DNA of 64,000 bases from Eupeodes corollae (lineage: Eukaryota; Arthropoda; Insecta; Diptera; Syrphidae). The stretch covers positions 59,736,946-59,800,945 of the forward strand of contig NC_079147.1 in the NCBI RefSeq assembly GCF_945859685.1, in the 5' to 3' direction. A model generated the notes under the pieces. The model was not told where the DNA came from. It saw nothing but the letters and a program-made list of their open reading frames with translations, and made no database searches. The position numbers were made by a program, and so were the translations under genes. Positions 22,508 through 35,160 of the stretch are shown here, piece after piece; the first letter of the stretch is position 1, and the number at the start of each line of letters is the position of its first letter.

Positions 22508-23606
22508 CATATGTATACATTTACGTTTATGTGTAGAGACTTTGTGTTTTCTACGAAATAGGTTATCATTTTACATTGCAGACCCTTACCATTTATTTGA
22601 TACGTAAATGCATAGATTCATGTTATTTTGAAGGACTATAAATATACACATGTAACTATTGACACCTACTTTATGAATTTATTACACAAAAGTTTGGGTT
22701 TTAATCTTCATTAAAATCTTCAGTGTGTTGTTAAGACAGTATAACGATGACCCTGAACTTGGCAGACAATTTTAATATGAACTGGCACCGACAAAGTCGT
22801 AAAAATATTTTGGCCAAGAAAAATAAAATTACATTGGATTTGTTTTTTTTTTTTTTTATATATTCAACATTTCAAGGCAAAACAAAAGTCTTGGATCATC
22901 AAAGTCGTTTAAATGATTAACAGTCGCCTTAGAAATTTTAAAAACAAATATTAAAGAGAACCTTGAAATTCCTTGTCTTCACTTTAGTACACTGGGGTGG
23001 AGTTTAACCGTTTTTAGTGAGTAAAGTTCTTTATCGTTGATTATGAGTATGATGACTACTAGACAAGTCTCCACGTAACTTTTCCTAGTTTCCACTAAAT
23101 TGAAAAATGTCATTCTTGCTCTCGGTATCTGGCTCGGTTTCGTACAACAGAGTCTTGCACTTGTTTAGTTTTTTTTTCTAGTGAGTAGATATTTTAAATC
23201 TCATCTCAATGATTTTTAAGTTATTATTTATTATAGTCTTTTTTATATAAATTAATAAAATAAAGTTGTTTGTAAAAATAACTTTTCTATAAAACCGTGG
23301 AAAAATGTATGTAGAGTACGGAGATTTCTTATAATTCAGCTAATTTTCAATAAAAATTGATATTTTAACATTCGCATCGACTAATATTATGTTATATCTA
23401 TAATTTTTTGTTTCAGCAGTATTTTTTCATCGTTTTCAAAACATCAAAACGCAAAACTTATGTTAATGGAGTTTTAAAATGTACAAATTCTTTTTTTTTT
23501 TTTTTTTTTTTTATAATTAGCAAACACTAAAAGGGTTTTTTTATACCTTTAATATGCCAAAGATTTTAGTGATTAGTAAAATCTCTGGTTTTTGTTTTTC
23601 ACAGTG
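22508..23606. other. AT-rich stretch with poly-T runs
   Basis: No recognisable gene. Long T runs occur near 22845-22857 and 23491-23511. Confidence 0.5.
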
Positions 23607-23905
23607 AACAATTTATTTATGCAGAACTTTTTAATAGAATATTCATTGAAGAGATAGGGCTTGAAAATTTTCGTCTGTCTCAAATTACAGCCATTTTTGA
23701 AAAAGGTTACCGTGATTTGCCAAACAACTATAGAGAAATTGCTGTGCTTAAGTCATTAAGAAAAGTGTTTACACACACGACGTGGGTAGAAGATAATAAT
23801 ATCTGTCCATTCCTTTGTCCATTTTTTTACAATTCTCAATATCTTCCTGTATGTTTATACCTATTTGGTAAGTTCCTTTATAATCCCTTATATAAGAAAA
23901 ATTAA
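23607..23905 (+). pseudogene. LINE reverse transcriptase scrap
   Basis: One open frame reads ELFNRIFIEEIGLENFRLSQ, then AIFEKGYRDLPNNYREIAVL and SLRKVFT. This corresponds to the early RT block of LINEs (usually IFKKGDxxxxxNYRxISLL...KIF). It stops after about 100 codons with low-similarity sequence, and no other RT motif follows. Clade not assignable. Confidence 0.55.
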
Positions 23906-25150
23906 AAAGAGGCTGAGATGCGACCCACACTGATAACTTCCTATTTCGTCTTTCGATTTGTCTTGTTCAAAAGTTTGTAGGTTTTCGTGTTGGGTTAAAA
24001 AAGTTGTTAGTTAAAATGTTCTTAAAAATTTTAAAATTACCTACAATATTTTTCATATTAAGAAATAGTTTAGTTTAAAAATCTAGTTTTTAAACTTTTA
24101 CAAATTGAATGAAGAAATTAATTTGAGAGATAAGAAGAACCGAACATAATTTTTTACCAAATTTTCGTACTATTTTTTGTAGATTTTATTTGTTTATGAA
24201 AAACGGACTGTAAAAAAACTACTGAATATCGAAATCAATATTTTCTGTGAAATTAAAAAAGTTTTGAAGTAAATATTTTTTAATTTTTGAAAGCTATTTG
24301 AGTCGAAAGTAAATATTTACCAAGTTTTAGTATTGTGTTTTGTTAGGGTTTTATTTTTTGTAAAAAAATGGGAAATTTGATTTTTCTCAAAATTGTGCTA
24401 TATGTTGACAACAATATTTTTTAAAAGATAAAAGAAGTTTAAAGCCAATATCTCAAAGTTTTGAAAAAATATTTGAGTCGAAAATCAATACAATTTTTAA
24501 ACTTTTTTGTTTAAGTTTTTATTTTTTGAAAAAAAATTGTAAATGCCATTTTTCTCAAAATTTTATTGAATATTGAAAACAATATTTCTTAAAAGTAAAA
24601 ATTAGTCGGGAGCCATAATCTCAAATTTTTGAGTCGAAAATCAATTTTTACAAAATTTGAGTACCTAATGTTTTTTTAGGTTTTTATTTCTATGAATAAA
24701 AACTGTCAGTTCGATTTTTCGAAAAAAGAAATTATCAGATGTTAAAAACGTTATTTTTCGTTGCACGAAATTGTTTTGAAGATAAGATCATTTGGTATTT
24801 GTAAAATTTTCGAGGTGACAAATTTTTGTTTCAGTTTTTTTTAATTTATAAAAAACCTTTAATTAAAGTATTATTATATTAAATTTAATTCAAGTTTCTA
24901 GCGCTTTTGGTTCGTAAGATATTTAAACAAAATGTTTACCTTTTTTTAAACTGCTCTGGTAGAAAAAAACACCTGATTTTCTTGAGAGCCCTTTCTGCAT
25001 CTTTCTGCAGTATTAACTGTATAACAAAATTTATTGAAGTCGATATCTCTTCAAGTTTTTGAATCAGAAATCTTTCTAAAAATCTTTTATCTAGACTCTT
25101 GAGACATTCAAACGTCGAGAATAGTCAAAATTTTCAATATGACAAATCGG
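23904..25150. repeat. Dispersed repeat with ~165-bp internal units
   Basis: Begins AAAGAGGCTGAGATGCGACC and shares about 330 bases with 60886-61260. After that head it breaks into diverged tandem units. GAGTCGAAA marks units at about 24300, 24475 and 24631, and TTTTTCTCAAAATT marks them near 24382 and 24551, so the period is about 155-175 bases. No protein coding. It resembles a satellite-bearing nonautonomous element, but I cannot name it. Confidence 0.6.
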
Positions 25151-25446
25151 ACCCCTTGGAATAATTTTCTATGAGAAGTTAAAAATTACAGACTTATTGC
25201 TAGATTACCTGTTAAATAGCTGTTTTCAGATTCTTTTCATTAAACCGTTGAATTATTATGTATATAGTTCCATATTAGTAATCACTAACATCTTTTACCT
25301 ATGAAGTCCTCATTTTATTTATATCTATCCATCCACGACTTTAACCTTTATGGATCTAATAAGCTCATTATTTGAGCCCTAAGATCGAACTCTTGAAAAA
25401 GCTTTATATAAGGTCTCGTAATATTCCGTTGAGAACTAGTTACTAA
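25151..25446. other. Spacer with no recognisable gene
   Basis: Short AT-rich spacer before the rosa-like element, possibly the tail of the tandem repeat. Confidence 0.4.
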
Positions 25447-26568
25447 AGGGTGATTTTTTTGAGGTTAGGATTTTCATGCATTAGTATTTGACAGATCACG
25501 CGGGATTTCAGACATGGTGTCAAAGAGAAAGATGCTCAGTATGCTTTGAGTCTTTGACATTTTATCATGAATAGACTTACTAACGAGCAACGCTTGCAAA
25601 TCATTGAATTTTATTACCAAAATCAGTGTTCGGTTCGAAATGTGTTTCGCGCTTTACGTCCGATTTATGGTCTACATAATAGACCAAGTGAGCAAACAAT
25701 TAATGCGATTGTGACCAAGTTTCGCACTCAGTTTACTTTATTGGACATTAAACCAACCACACGAATGCGTACTGTGCGTACAGAAGAGAATATTGCGTCT
25801 GTTTCTGAGAGTGTTGCTGAAGACCGGGAAATGTCGATTCGTTGCCGTTCGCAGCAATTGGGTTTGTGTTATTCGACCACATGGAAGATTTTACGCAAAG
25901 ATCTTAATGTAAAACCGTATAAAATACAGTTCGTGCAAGAACTGAAGCCGAACGATCTGCCACAACGTCGAATTTTCAGTGAATGGGCCCTAGAAAAGTT
26001 GGCAGAAAATCCGCTTTTTTATCGACAAATTTTGTTCAGCGATGAGGCTCATTTGTGGTTGAACGGCTACGTAAATAAGCGAAATTGCCGCATTTGGAGT
26101 GAAGAGCAACTAGAAGCCGTTCAAGAACTGCCCATGCATCCCGAAAAATGCACTGTTTGGTGTGGTTTGTACGCTGGTGGAATCATTGGACCGTATTTTT
26201 TCAAAGATGCTGTTGGACGCAACGTTACTGTGAATGGCGATCGCTATCGTTCAATGCTAACAAACTTTGTGTTGCCAAAAATGGAAGAACTGAACTTGGT
26301 TGACATGTGGTTTCAACAAGATGGCGCTACATGCCACACAGCTCGCGATTCTATGGCCATTTTGAGGGAAAACTTCGGAGAACAATTCATCTCAAGGAAT
26401 GGACCGGTAAGTTGGCCACCAAGATCATGCGATTTGACGCCTTTAGACTATTTTTTGTGGGGCTACGTCAAGTCTAAAGTCTACACAAATAAGCCAGCAA
26501 CTATTCCAGCTTTGGAAGACAACATTTCCAAAGAAATTCGTTTGAAAATCGTAAGGAAAAGAATGTAA
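25447..26568 (+). mobile_element. rosa-like (DD41D) mariner element, 3'-truncated
   Basis: The left end starts with AGGGTGATTTTTTTGAGG, the kind of T-rich terminal repeat seen with this transposase type. A roughly 120-base leader precedes the transposase ATG. No inverted partner (AAAAAATCACCCT) is visible within several hundred bases after the coding region, and the coding C-terminus is also cut short, so the right end has been lost. Confidence 0.7.
25567..26568 (+). CDS. rosa-like DD41D transposase, C-terminally truncated
   Basis: 333 residues from a good ATG. The N-terminal helix-turn-helix region (LTNEQRLQIIEFYYQNQCSV, residues 4-23) and a second HTH would bind the transposon ends. The RNase H-fold catalytic core keeps all three acids: D159 in LFSDEAHLW, D252 in WFQQDGATCH and D294 in LTPLDYFLWG. 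Forty-one residues separate the last two, which places it in the DD41D (rosa) branch. The frame ends KEIRLKIVRKRM and lacks the usual closing block, so it is probably inactive although uninterrupted up to there. It is the best copy of a family seen at 1-725, 34190-34740 and 52090-52480. Confidence 0.9.
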   Translation: MNRLTNEQRLQIIEFYYQNQCSVRNVFRALRPIYGLHNRPSEQTINAIVTKFRTQFTLLDIKPTTRMRTVRTEENIASVSESVAEDREMSIRCRSQQLGLCYSTTWKILRKDLNVKPYKIQFVQELKPNDLPQRRIFSEWALEKLAENPLFYRQILFSDEAHLWLNGYVNKRNCRIWSEEQLEAVQELPMHPEKCTVWCGLYAGGIIGPYFFKDAVGRNVTVNGDRYRSMLTNFVLPKMEELNLVDMWFQQDGATCHTARDSMAILRENFGEQFISRNGPVSWPPRSCDLTPLDYFLWGYVKSKVYTNKPATIPALEDNISKEIRLKIVRKRM

Positions 26569-28000
26569 TGTGACTTCAAACAGAAGCTCTAGTTCAAATT
26601 TGCTGAATATTTGCTTTGTCTGACAGCTCCACAGCTGCGAATAAAAGTCAACGAACAAAATACATTTGCTTTTAGACGGATACCCATTGGTTGTTATAGA
26701 AATATCATTCAAAGCAACCTTTAAGCGGGCCCATCGTAATGCAAACGAAAATGAAGCGTGTTTGTGTTTCAGCCATAAACATCACGCTACGTATATACCC
26801 GAATGAGCTAACCATCATCAAAAATGGAATTTATTTCAGATGAATTAACACGTTGAAATTCCCACTGAAATGTAGTGGTCTTTCTTAAGACAAGTAGAGG
26901 TATTCTTTTTTTAGCCGCACATCAAGAATGTGAAATTCTGCACCAAAATTCAATACTTAGATCCACAATAACTCTTTTGAGAATAATTCATAAGGCACAC
27001 TATCAGTTAAGTGTGTAATAAAAATAAAGATACAAATCAAAAGAAAGTACACGACTGGATCACACGAACTTGCTCCTGGATCCAAAGACTCTGTTTACAA
27101 ATGAAGCTTATATTTTAAAATTTAAATATTTACTTGTAAAATAAGCTTAAATTAATCAAACGAACATTGAATTATTAATTTTTTTGAAAATCTTTAGAGT
27201 TGTTTTTAATATATTGTACGTACAAGTTTTTAATTTTAGTCTTTTAGAAAAAAATATGTTTTTTTTTAAATCAAAAAGATTAAATTTGAAACTTTTAATC
27301 ATCAAATTTTATTAAGAGAGAACGAGCATAAGAACTTGTGCAAACAAAATATTAAAATCAGTTCATCAGTTTATACTGGGGTTACCCTTTAAGAACAATA
27401 GATTTTTTTTTACTATTATTGAAACAAGAAATACAATTATATTTAAGTCTTTTAGAAAACGCTTAACGCGAATCTTCTTCGAACCTTAACTTCCAAGTTT
27501 GAACTCAAACTAAATGGTTTGGGAATTGAGATTGAAGACAAATACACGGACGGAATCGGGGGACCCACTTTTTTCGATTTCTCTACCATCGTAATGATTG
27601 GATTAAAACATCGACTTGCCATATAAGTACGTAGTTGCTACATACAGTTTAATAAGACAGCTGCCTAAAATAAAGTAAAATTATTTCATTATATTGAATT
27701 CAATTGGCTCTAACCAACTCTAGCCATCAGAGTTTTTTGAAAAAGTCAGTCATTAATCCTTAAACTGTACCAGTATAGTTTATTTTGTCGTGGATATATG
27801 TATGTACCTATTCACGCTTTCAATTATCATTTATTTTTTAAAATAAAATTTCTATTAAAATAATTAAATTAAAAACATTATTTTTTCCTGCCTCCCTGCA
27901 AGTTAGGTAACTGCACTACATAAAAGTATATCATACTCATCACCATCACCATCATCATCATCGTGCATAGTGTCATAATGACACTTTCTAAGTTCTTCCA
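26569..28000. other. AT-rich stretch with no recognisable gene
   Basis: No gene or TE protein recognised. The first 100 bases may still be rearranged transposon. A CATCACCATCATCAT run lies near 27938-27962. Confidence 0.45.
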
Positions 28001-31000
28001 ACTAATGAACACTTCAGCTAAATACGAAAAATAGAAAAAAGGATACCATAAAAAGTACTATCCTCTTCTTTAAAATCAAGGTAGATAGGTAAAGGTGTAC
28101 CTGTACGTAGTATACACACGATCAATCCAACCAAGTTGTCAATTTATGTACGACACAACTTACAACTAAGTCCATGAATGATGACTATGATGATGATGAT
28201 GATGATGACGGTAGAAGTAAAACTGGCTTTGTTAACTCGTCTTATAGCCTCCTACTACCTTACCTACCATTCCATTCAATATAAATAAAGTAGATAAGTA
28301 AAATAGTTGAACGGAAAAAAAAGCTAAAAACATCTAAATATCTCACCATGACCCTAATTCTATGTAAAGTTAACATTTTTTTGTATACCTATAGGTACAT
28401 AAAACCTACGTATTTTTCCCAAACAAGTCAAAACTTAAGAAAAATCTTAGAATTGTTGTTGACAAAAACTGCATTAAGAACAAACGAATGAAGAAAAACT
28501 GTCTTATGACAAGATGATGACTTCTACCTAACCAAACAAAACTGAGGTCTTCAAATTCGTATTGGTTAGATACACACCAAAGCAAACCGCTTGCGCTTGA
28601 TACCATCTAAAGTATTTCCACATCGACCAAGAACAACCCCATTCTCCATCAACACCCATCGGCCCCCTTAGCTCCTACAACCCTTACGACTCGTAAAGAG
28701 AAAAGAGATAACGAGCAGAATGGAAGATTTATTCATGAGAACAAGAAGAAGCTGTAGATACAACATATTAAACTTCCATATAACGGTAACGTTAAAATAA
28801 GAATCAGAATCAGAATCACATCCAACATGCGCGTTAAAAGCTCCACGAGTGTAATGGAGCTAACAACATGTAAAAAGCTGCAACCATCTTCGATAAAGCT
28901 TTTTTAATGAACTTTATTATTTGTACTTTTCTTTTGTATAGGTTGAAGGGAGAAGGAAGAGGAGGCTAAAACATTTTTACTATAATCAATTGATATTTTC
29001 TCTTTGAGAGAGTTTTTCTCGGTCGTTTTATCTCTCTCCCTCTCACACTTTGTATGATGGCGATAGTGAGTTAATATTTTTGTTTTAAGCCCGCTCAAGA
29101 GGTCCTTGTACTCTGGTGGCTATTTCATCCCCTCAACACTTTTAGTTCTCTCTATCCACAACCAGAGTGCTTAAATTTGTGAACACGCGTAGTAAGCCGG
29201 ATAGTGACGTGGTGCGTTAAAGGAATGCAACGAAGCAAGAGCAGTTTCCCCACAAAATAACAACCATACTACGTACAAATAACGTGAGAGCGAGTGAGAA
29301 GACTCCTGCTTTCATCCTAAACTTAAGGACAGAGCTTATCATTGCATCGCGTCATGCCCGTCATCGTCATAACCATAGTATAGTACGCGCTGCATACTAT
29401 ATTACGACGAGAAAGACGACGAGCGACACGTGACGTGGAGAACGAAAAAGAGAGGGGAAAAATTGCATTCAGAATTCTGGTTGACCAGGAGACGGGAAAA
29501 AACGTCGGCGGTGGCCTCAAAAACGAGGAAGGGTAGCAGCGAGGGCGCACAACACAACTAGAATGATAGGACATGTTGCCAATTTTCATTCAGCCATATT
29601 TGTTGGAGATATGAACGAGAGCTTTTTTGTACCGTTTTTCTTTTGGCTTTTTCGGCGAGTTAAGTTAAACGATGACGATGAGATAAGCTTTTTTTCGTTA
29701 CCGAGAAAAAGAAATTTTGTTTAATCAAAAAACCGTGTAGGATGTAGGTTGAAGGTTTGCTTGCTAAGGAACAACGTTGACGACCGACAACGACGAAAGG
29801 ACGACGACGTGACAAGAGCTGTGGGTTGCGGACGGAGGGTTGTGTGCAAATTTGATTTGTTTACTAGACCTACAGTAATTTTGGGCGGATTGAGAGGGTG
29901 TTTTGTTTGACAAAGGGTTTTTCGTTCTCGTTCCTTTGAATTATCCCTTACCGTGTTTTTTGCAGTTGTTGTTGGAGTTCTTCTTCTTCTTCTTCTGTTT
30001 TTTTTCAATGTTTGAATGCGTGTTTCTTTCGCTTTGAGTTTTTATGATTTCTTTTTTTTTCGTTCTTCTTCTCTTTTTTGTGTCTTTTTGCATTATCTAA
30101 CATGTTATGAGGGTAGAATAGGGGGTGGATGGGGGAGTTACTTTTCATTACTTTTCTTTAAAAAACATTCAGTTTATTATTTTGTTTTTAATTTTAGCAT
30201 GACCTTTATTATAGACCTCATGCAACTATTCTATTCGTTCAAGAGTGACAAGAGAGGGGGGGCTATGAACAGTGATTATATTTGGCACTTGATGTAAAGT
30301 GCGAATTGTTGAGGGGGTGTAGGGGTCGAGGGGTCGTACAGAAGGCAGGTCATGTACGGTGCTTTTTTTAACTTTTTATTTTGCGTTTATTTGCACTGTG
30401 TTAAGTTCCACTTTTAAGAAACTTTTGGCCTAGTTTTATAGTTCTGAGGAGATTTTTGTTTGTAGGTGGGTATTTTGTTATTTTCTATTAACAGAATTCA
30501 TCATCATCATCATCATCATCCCTTACTTTTTGAGTGGTACCAAACCGAGAGAACGAGAGGTGGTGGTGGAACCTCTGATGTTGTTTAAGAACCATACCAT
30601 AACTCTTGATGTCAATCATTTTGATTGTAAGAACTTTATGTCATTGCTCAAAAGTTTGACAATTCATTGGGGACACTCTTATTATAGTATGGGTATAGTT
30701 CTCGTATATGCGAGATTGAAATTTGTTGTAGAAAAAAAAGGGGTCGAAGTCATTGCCGTTGGTTGGTAGGAAGAAAAAAAGGACTAAAAGAGGTTGCAAA
30801 AGTCCATTATTTTGTTGTTTTATTATAGAAAACGCACAAGAAATTCATTTGTGCAAAAAGGACACTTTCGTACAAACAGAAAAAAAAGAACACCAACACT
30901 CTCGCACATATTTTGCAACCAAAGTCATCGTAAAACAACAACAACAACAAAGAACAAAAAGAAATAAAGTATAAATGGGGAGTTAAGAGCTATAAACCCA

Positions 31001-31320
31001 GAGTCATAGTCAGAGAACCAAAGAACCAAAGCGAGTGACAGATACAAATTTAGGTCACGGCCTTGTAGCGTGTAATCAACTGGAATTGGATTGATGTGGC
31101 GTTCATTCTTCATTTTAATAAATCCGCAACGACGAACATGGAAGGTTGCGGTGGGCGGTTGGGCGTTTTGGCGGTGGGACAGTGCGGTGGAGTTCAGTGT
31201 TTTTGTTGTTTTTGTTTTACTCTTGTTTGGTGTAAAGTATAAGGAAGGTAGGTACACTTTCGCAAAAGCTACGATTGTTAACCTGGGCAACCACGGAAAG
31301 ATTATTGTTTAACTTTTATA
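28001..31320. other. Low-repeat stretch; possible host promoter or regulatory DNA
   Basis: No TE protein and no convincing exon. Features seen: (GAT)n near 28187-28208; pyrimidine/GAGA-type runs near 29003-29045 (TCTCTCTCCCTCTCACAC) and GAGAGCGAGTGAGAAG near 29285-29300; CpG-rich ACGACGA sequence near 29403-29440 and 29768-29810; (CAT)n near 30496-30519; GC-rich GGTTGCGGTGGGCGG near 31144-31160. GAGA runs and CpG-richer islands are common around fly promoters, but this is a compositional argument only. Confidence 0.3.
30496..30519. repeat. (CAT)n microsatellite
   Basis: About seven consecutive CAT units. Related CAT/GAT runs occur near 27950 and 28190. Confidence 0.9.
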
Positions 31321-32440
31321 ATGTGTGTATAGGCATATTTTTGGTGTCTCTGTATGTGTGATATTTATGTTTTTTTTTTTAAATTTATATAAATAAAAAA
31401 TCATGGCGGAAAAAATACCCTTGATGGTTTTTTTTTTCTTTTTATTGTGATATGGATGACTATATTTCTGCCTATACGAGAAGTCAAGGAGAGTGCATTC
31501 ATTAAGGTTTGTTTTTTGGTTTTCATGCGCTTTGTGAAACATTTTTCTATACATATACATAAATATAGACCTGCCTATATGTAGGAATGTAGGAGGGTAG
31601 GTATAGACATTTGGAAATGAAAATTATACAGAAAATCTATTGTTATTTTTATATAGAATTGCGTTTTTTATTTTGTAACTTAATATCTTGATGGATTTTT
31701 AACTGAATAGGATTAAAAAGGTATATATGAGTACGAATACGGGTCAAATATGGTAGATGGAATGTCTGATGATGATAGATGAAGGTTAGTAATGGTAATT
31801 ATTGGACTATATTATTCAAAGTCAAAGTAGGACAACCTTTTATATTTTATTGAAGAGTATTTCCAAAAACAGAATTTTAAAGGGATGTAATAAAATAATT
31901 AACTTCTTGATTTTATTTCTAATATAGATACAAATTAATAAATTATTCAGAATATCATGAAAGTGACAGTCTCTGAAATTATATTTCTATGCATTTCTAA
32001 ATAGTTTCCGAATTCGGGTATTTTGAATAAACTGAAGGGAACTTGATAGAAATGAAACTTTTGTTAGAATTAACTACAAAAATTATTAAAATGGTCATGA
32101 AGTACTTTTTTTACCGACAGTATTTAATTTTTGGTGTACAAATTCGTGTTGAATCGATTCGGTGTTTGTCGCTAAAGAACAACTAGGAATATTATTACCT
32201 CAGTTCGTAGTGTATGAGTATATTGTCGACAATCCATCTTTTTCGTTTTCGGCAGTCTTTGAAAAAACGTATTTCAGAAAAACCCTTGGGGTGATGGGAG
32301 CTGCTTTCCAGCAAGTGTACAAGGGGAATGTTAGCATTCGCCCCACGACCACGACCCGGAAACAGAGCCCTACTTAATCACTTTTATCTTCGAAATGATA
32401 TGACACAATGGCGATCTGAGAACCGCGGTTTCATGCGGTT
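31321..32440. other. AT-rich stretch with no recognisable gene
   Basis: No gene or TE protein recognised. The open frame at 32162-32377 shows no clear domain. The last part may be decayed 5' sequence of the LINE that follows. Confidence 0.4.
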
Positions 32441-33430
32441 CGATGACGATTCAATAATGCTTATTTTCCGTCAAATCTTCGGTCGATAAGTCTTTTTCCG
32501 AGTATCAGCAAAGTTTTCGAAAATATCATCAACAGGGCTCTGACTAAGTGGGCTGTGGACAAAAAAATAATTCCGGATAAACAGTTCGAGTTCAAGGCGG
32601 GTCATGGCCTAATTCATGCTGCGTCTAAACTCGTTTCTGATATAAAATGGAATAAATCAAAAAAACAATGCACAGGTGCTGTTCTGGTTGATTTGGAAAA
32701 GGCCTTTGACACCGTATGGTTAGAGGGTCTTTACCTAAAACTGAGCAGGCTTGGCATAAGCAAGCCATTGTTGTATATACTTTATGATATGCTTAACGGT
32801 AGAAAGTTTGTTGTCAAAACTGGCAATGTAACTTCTACCACAACATTCTCAATTAAAAATGGTCTTCAACAGGGAGCGGTGAATTCGCCGATTCTCTTCA
32901 GCATTTACACCAGCGATTTGATAAGTAGTCTTACAAAGGCCATTGCGTACGCCGACGATGTAATTGCGTACAGAACGGCCCGAAAGGTTGAGGTTATTTG
33001 AATTCTCTTGTAGCGTGATTTCGACAAAATTCAGTAATATTGCGACGACTGAAAGCTAAAAATAAATGTCCAGAAGTCAGAGACAATTCTGTTCCCGACT
33101 CCGTTAGTTGTGGCCACGAGGGTTACGTGCAAAAATTAAGATGGTAATCGTTGATCTTCACGTGCAGTGATTAGCGAGCAAAAGCTTAGTGAAGTACCTC
33201 GGTATCTAGTTAGATCAGTATTTATATTCGACAGACATATAAATAAAGAGCCTTCGCTTTGACAAAAAAACTTTTTTACAGCACTCGGCTTGACTGCAGA
33301 GTGAAGTTAGTTTGATACATGGCTCTCATAAGGCCGATGACCGTTTATGGTTGTCCTTCGTGGTTCAACGTTGCCCCTTCCCAGATGGAGAAGTTTCGGT
33401 AGTTAAAGATAGTTTTAAGTTTTATTTAAG
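32441..33430 (+). pseudogene. LINE reverse transcriptase fragment
   Basis: RT domain of a non-LTR retrotransposon, 5'-truncated. The frame is readable from about 32468 (LRSISLFPSISKVFENIINR), well before the first start codon at 32555. It continues through LVDLEKAFDTVW (motif A, about 32686-32722), LQQGAVNSPILFSIYTSDL (motif B) and AIAYADDVIAY (catalytic YADD, about 32940-32970) to a stop at 33001. Downstream pieces in shifted frames recall the thumb region: KLKINVQKSETILF near 33055-33093, KYLGI near 33195 and YGCPSWFNV near 33350. It is broken, with no endonuclease or RNase H visible. Confidence 0.85.
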
Positions 33431-34185
33431 GACCTAATTTTAAGTAGTTTTTAGGTAAAAATAAAAAAGGATATTGATGTTAGTTTTTTTTTTATTTTCT
33501 AATGAATACAAAAATAAAAACAATTTCATTTTATTGTCTCTTGCGAGGAACTGAAAAATATTCTGTTGCGCCGGCTTATTTATTTCTGAAAGAGATGATT
33601 ACAACTAACCACCGTGATTTTCTGATTTAACACCATATAGACTTTTTTCTTTTAGGCCAAGTGAAATTTAAGGTCTTTACCAATGGTAATAGATATGATA
33701 AAGATATGGTGCTGCAATTGTATCCCTATTGTTGATTATTAATGAAATATTATTTTCTTTAACAACGAAACAAGAATCCATTGATATCTTTTCATAACAA
33801 TTGTTTCTTATTAACATCAAAATGAAACCACTTATTAAAAAACTCTGCACAATGAAGACAAATGTTAGATCTTTTCTGTTTTTATTCTTATGCCCCTGAT
33901 ATTTTATTAAGGCAACAGTCTCTTCTTTTCAGTTCATACTTATAAACAAAAGTTATACACAAATAAAACATTGTCTACTATCGGTGGTTGAAAATTCAAA
34001 TGCCACGAATAGTCATTTACATCCAAACTTATGAAGGAATACAGTCTTTTGTGAATACAATCAATATAAATCTTTTATTAAACTGAACTTAAAGATGCAT
34101 TTACTGATTCACCTAGATATTGGAAATTCATTTTTTGCAATTAAAAATCATTCGACCCAATAATTTGATTGAAATCAATTGAATG
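33431..34185. other. AT-rich stretch, possible rosa-like C-terminal scrap
   Basis: Mostly unrecognised. Near 33622-33720 the plus strand reads DLTPYRLFSFRPSEI and then RYGAAIV, resembling the third catalytic block and tail of the rosa-like transposase. It is too decayed to be certain. Confidence 0.3.
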
Positions 34186-34745
34186 CAATCATTTGACTGT
34201 CATGGCCTGGCCAACATCAATTTCCAAGAAGTACGGACTGCACAAAATCCACAACAAACATTAACTTTATTTGGATGCTTTAGCAACTGGTGATTCTCAC
34301 GTGGATTGATGTTGTAACAAATACAAAAATGGCACTAATTGCGAAAGGTGATTTTTCTACCAAAATTCGGTTCAATTTCCCACTGCTCCAAAATTCAATA
34401 AGCGAGCACACGACGCTACTTATGGTCGCTTGGTTTCAGCTTCTGTGTCAGGTGAATTTTGTATAGATGCAGGCCCAAATCATGATGAAAATTCGTCATG
34501 TTTTTATCTGCGACAGGCCAAATTCTTGTGAGGTGGGCAGAATTAACTTTCTCGGGTTATGTTACACACTTTCACGAATATCGGCGGGGTTTTCGGCAGA
34601 TCTTGTCGTTGACGTACAGGTTTTGATTGATTGTTTGTGGCCGGTTTACTTTGACCACCAAACGTTGAATAGTAGATTTGTTGAGATGAACATGTACCCC
34701 CTTAAAAGTCGGCTGATTTCATTTTAAACTCAAAATCTCCTTACA
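34186..34745 (-). pseudogene. rosa-like transposase N-terminal half, inverted
   Basis: Read on the minus strand: STIQRLVVKV near 34680, then LHLYKIHLTQKLKPSDHK (about 34408-34465) and LEQWEIEPNFGRKITF near 34345-34390, the region leading into the first catalytic Asp. Several stops and frameshifts interrupt it. The catalytic core after that point is unrecognisable or absent. Same family as the copy at 25567 but in opposite orientation and much older. Confidence 0.75.
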
Positions 34746-35158
34746 CAATTTTTTCTTAAACTTATGTATTCATATTCGTTTTACTCGTTTAGAGCCCCGA
34801 AAAGCCCCTTTCTCTTTCCCCCTTAAATTATTATGCTTTTAGGTTTAATTAAAATTCCACACTTTAAGGAAAATTTTTACAAAACCAATAATTTTGCACC
34901 TGAGTAGATAGATGGGTATATAGAGCAAGTTTAAAATTATCCATTTAATCGCTTTATGAGCTTAAAGTCTTGTATTTGGCATCTGGCAAAATGCATTTAT
35001 CTTCACAGTAAACGTTAACGCTCAGATGAATTTAACCAAAATCTTTCAGCTGGGACTGGGAATTATTTTCTTTCATTTCAAAGCTGAATCCAAAAACGAA
35101 TTCAAATCCTCATACCTCATTTTTCATTCCTCAAAAAACACACATGTGTATATACTCG
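34746..35158. other. AT-rich spacer
   Basis: No gene or element recognised. Confidence 0.4.
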
Positions 35159-35160
35159 TA

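Noticed and set aside
23904..25150. Tandem units considered as a CRISPR-like array
   Set aside because: Units are long, diverged, AT-rich and lack constant short repeats with unique spacers; the context is eukaryotic.
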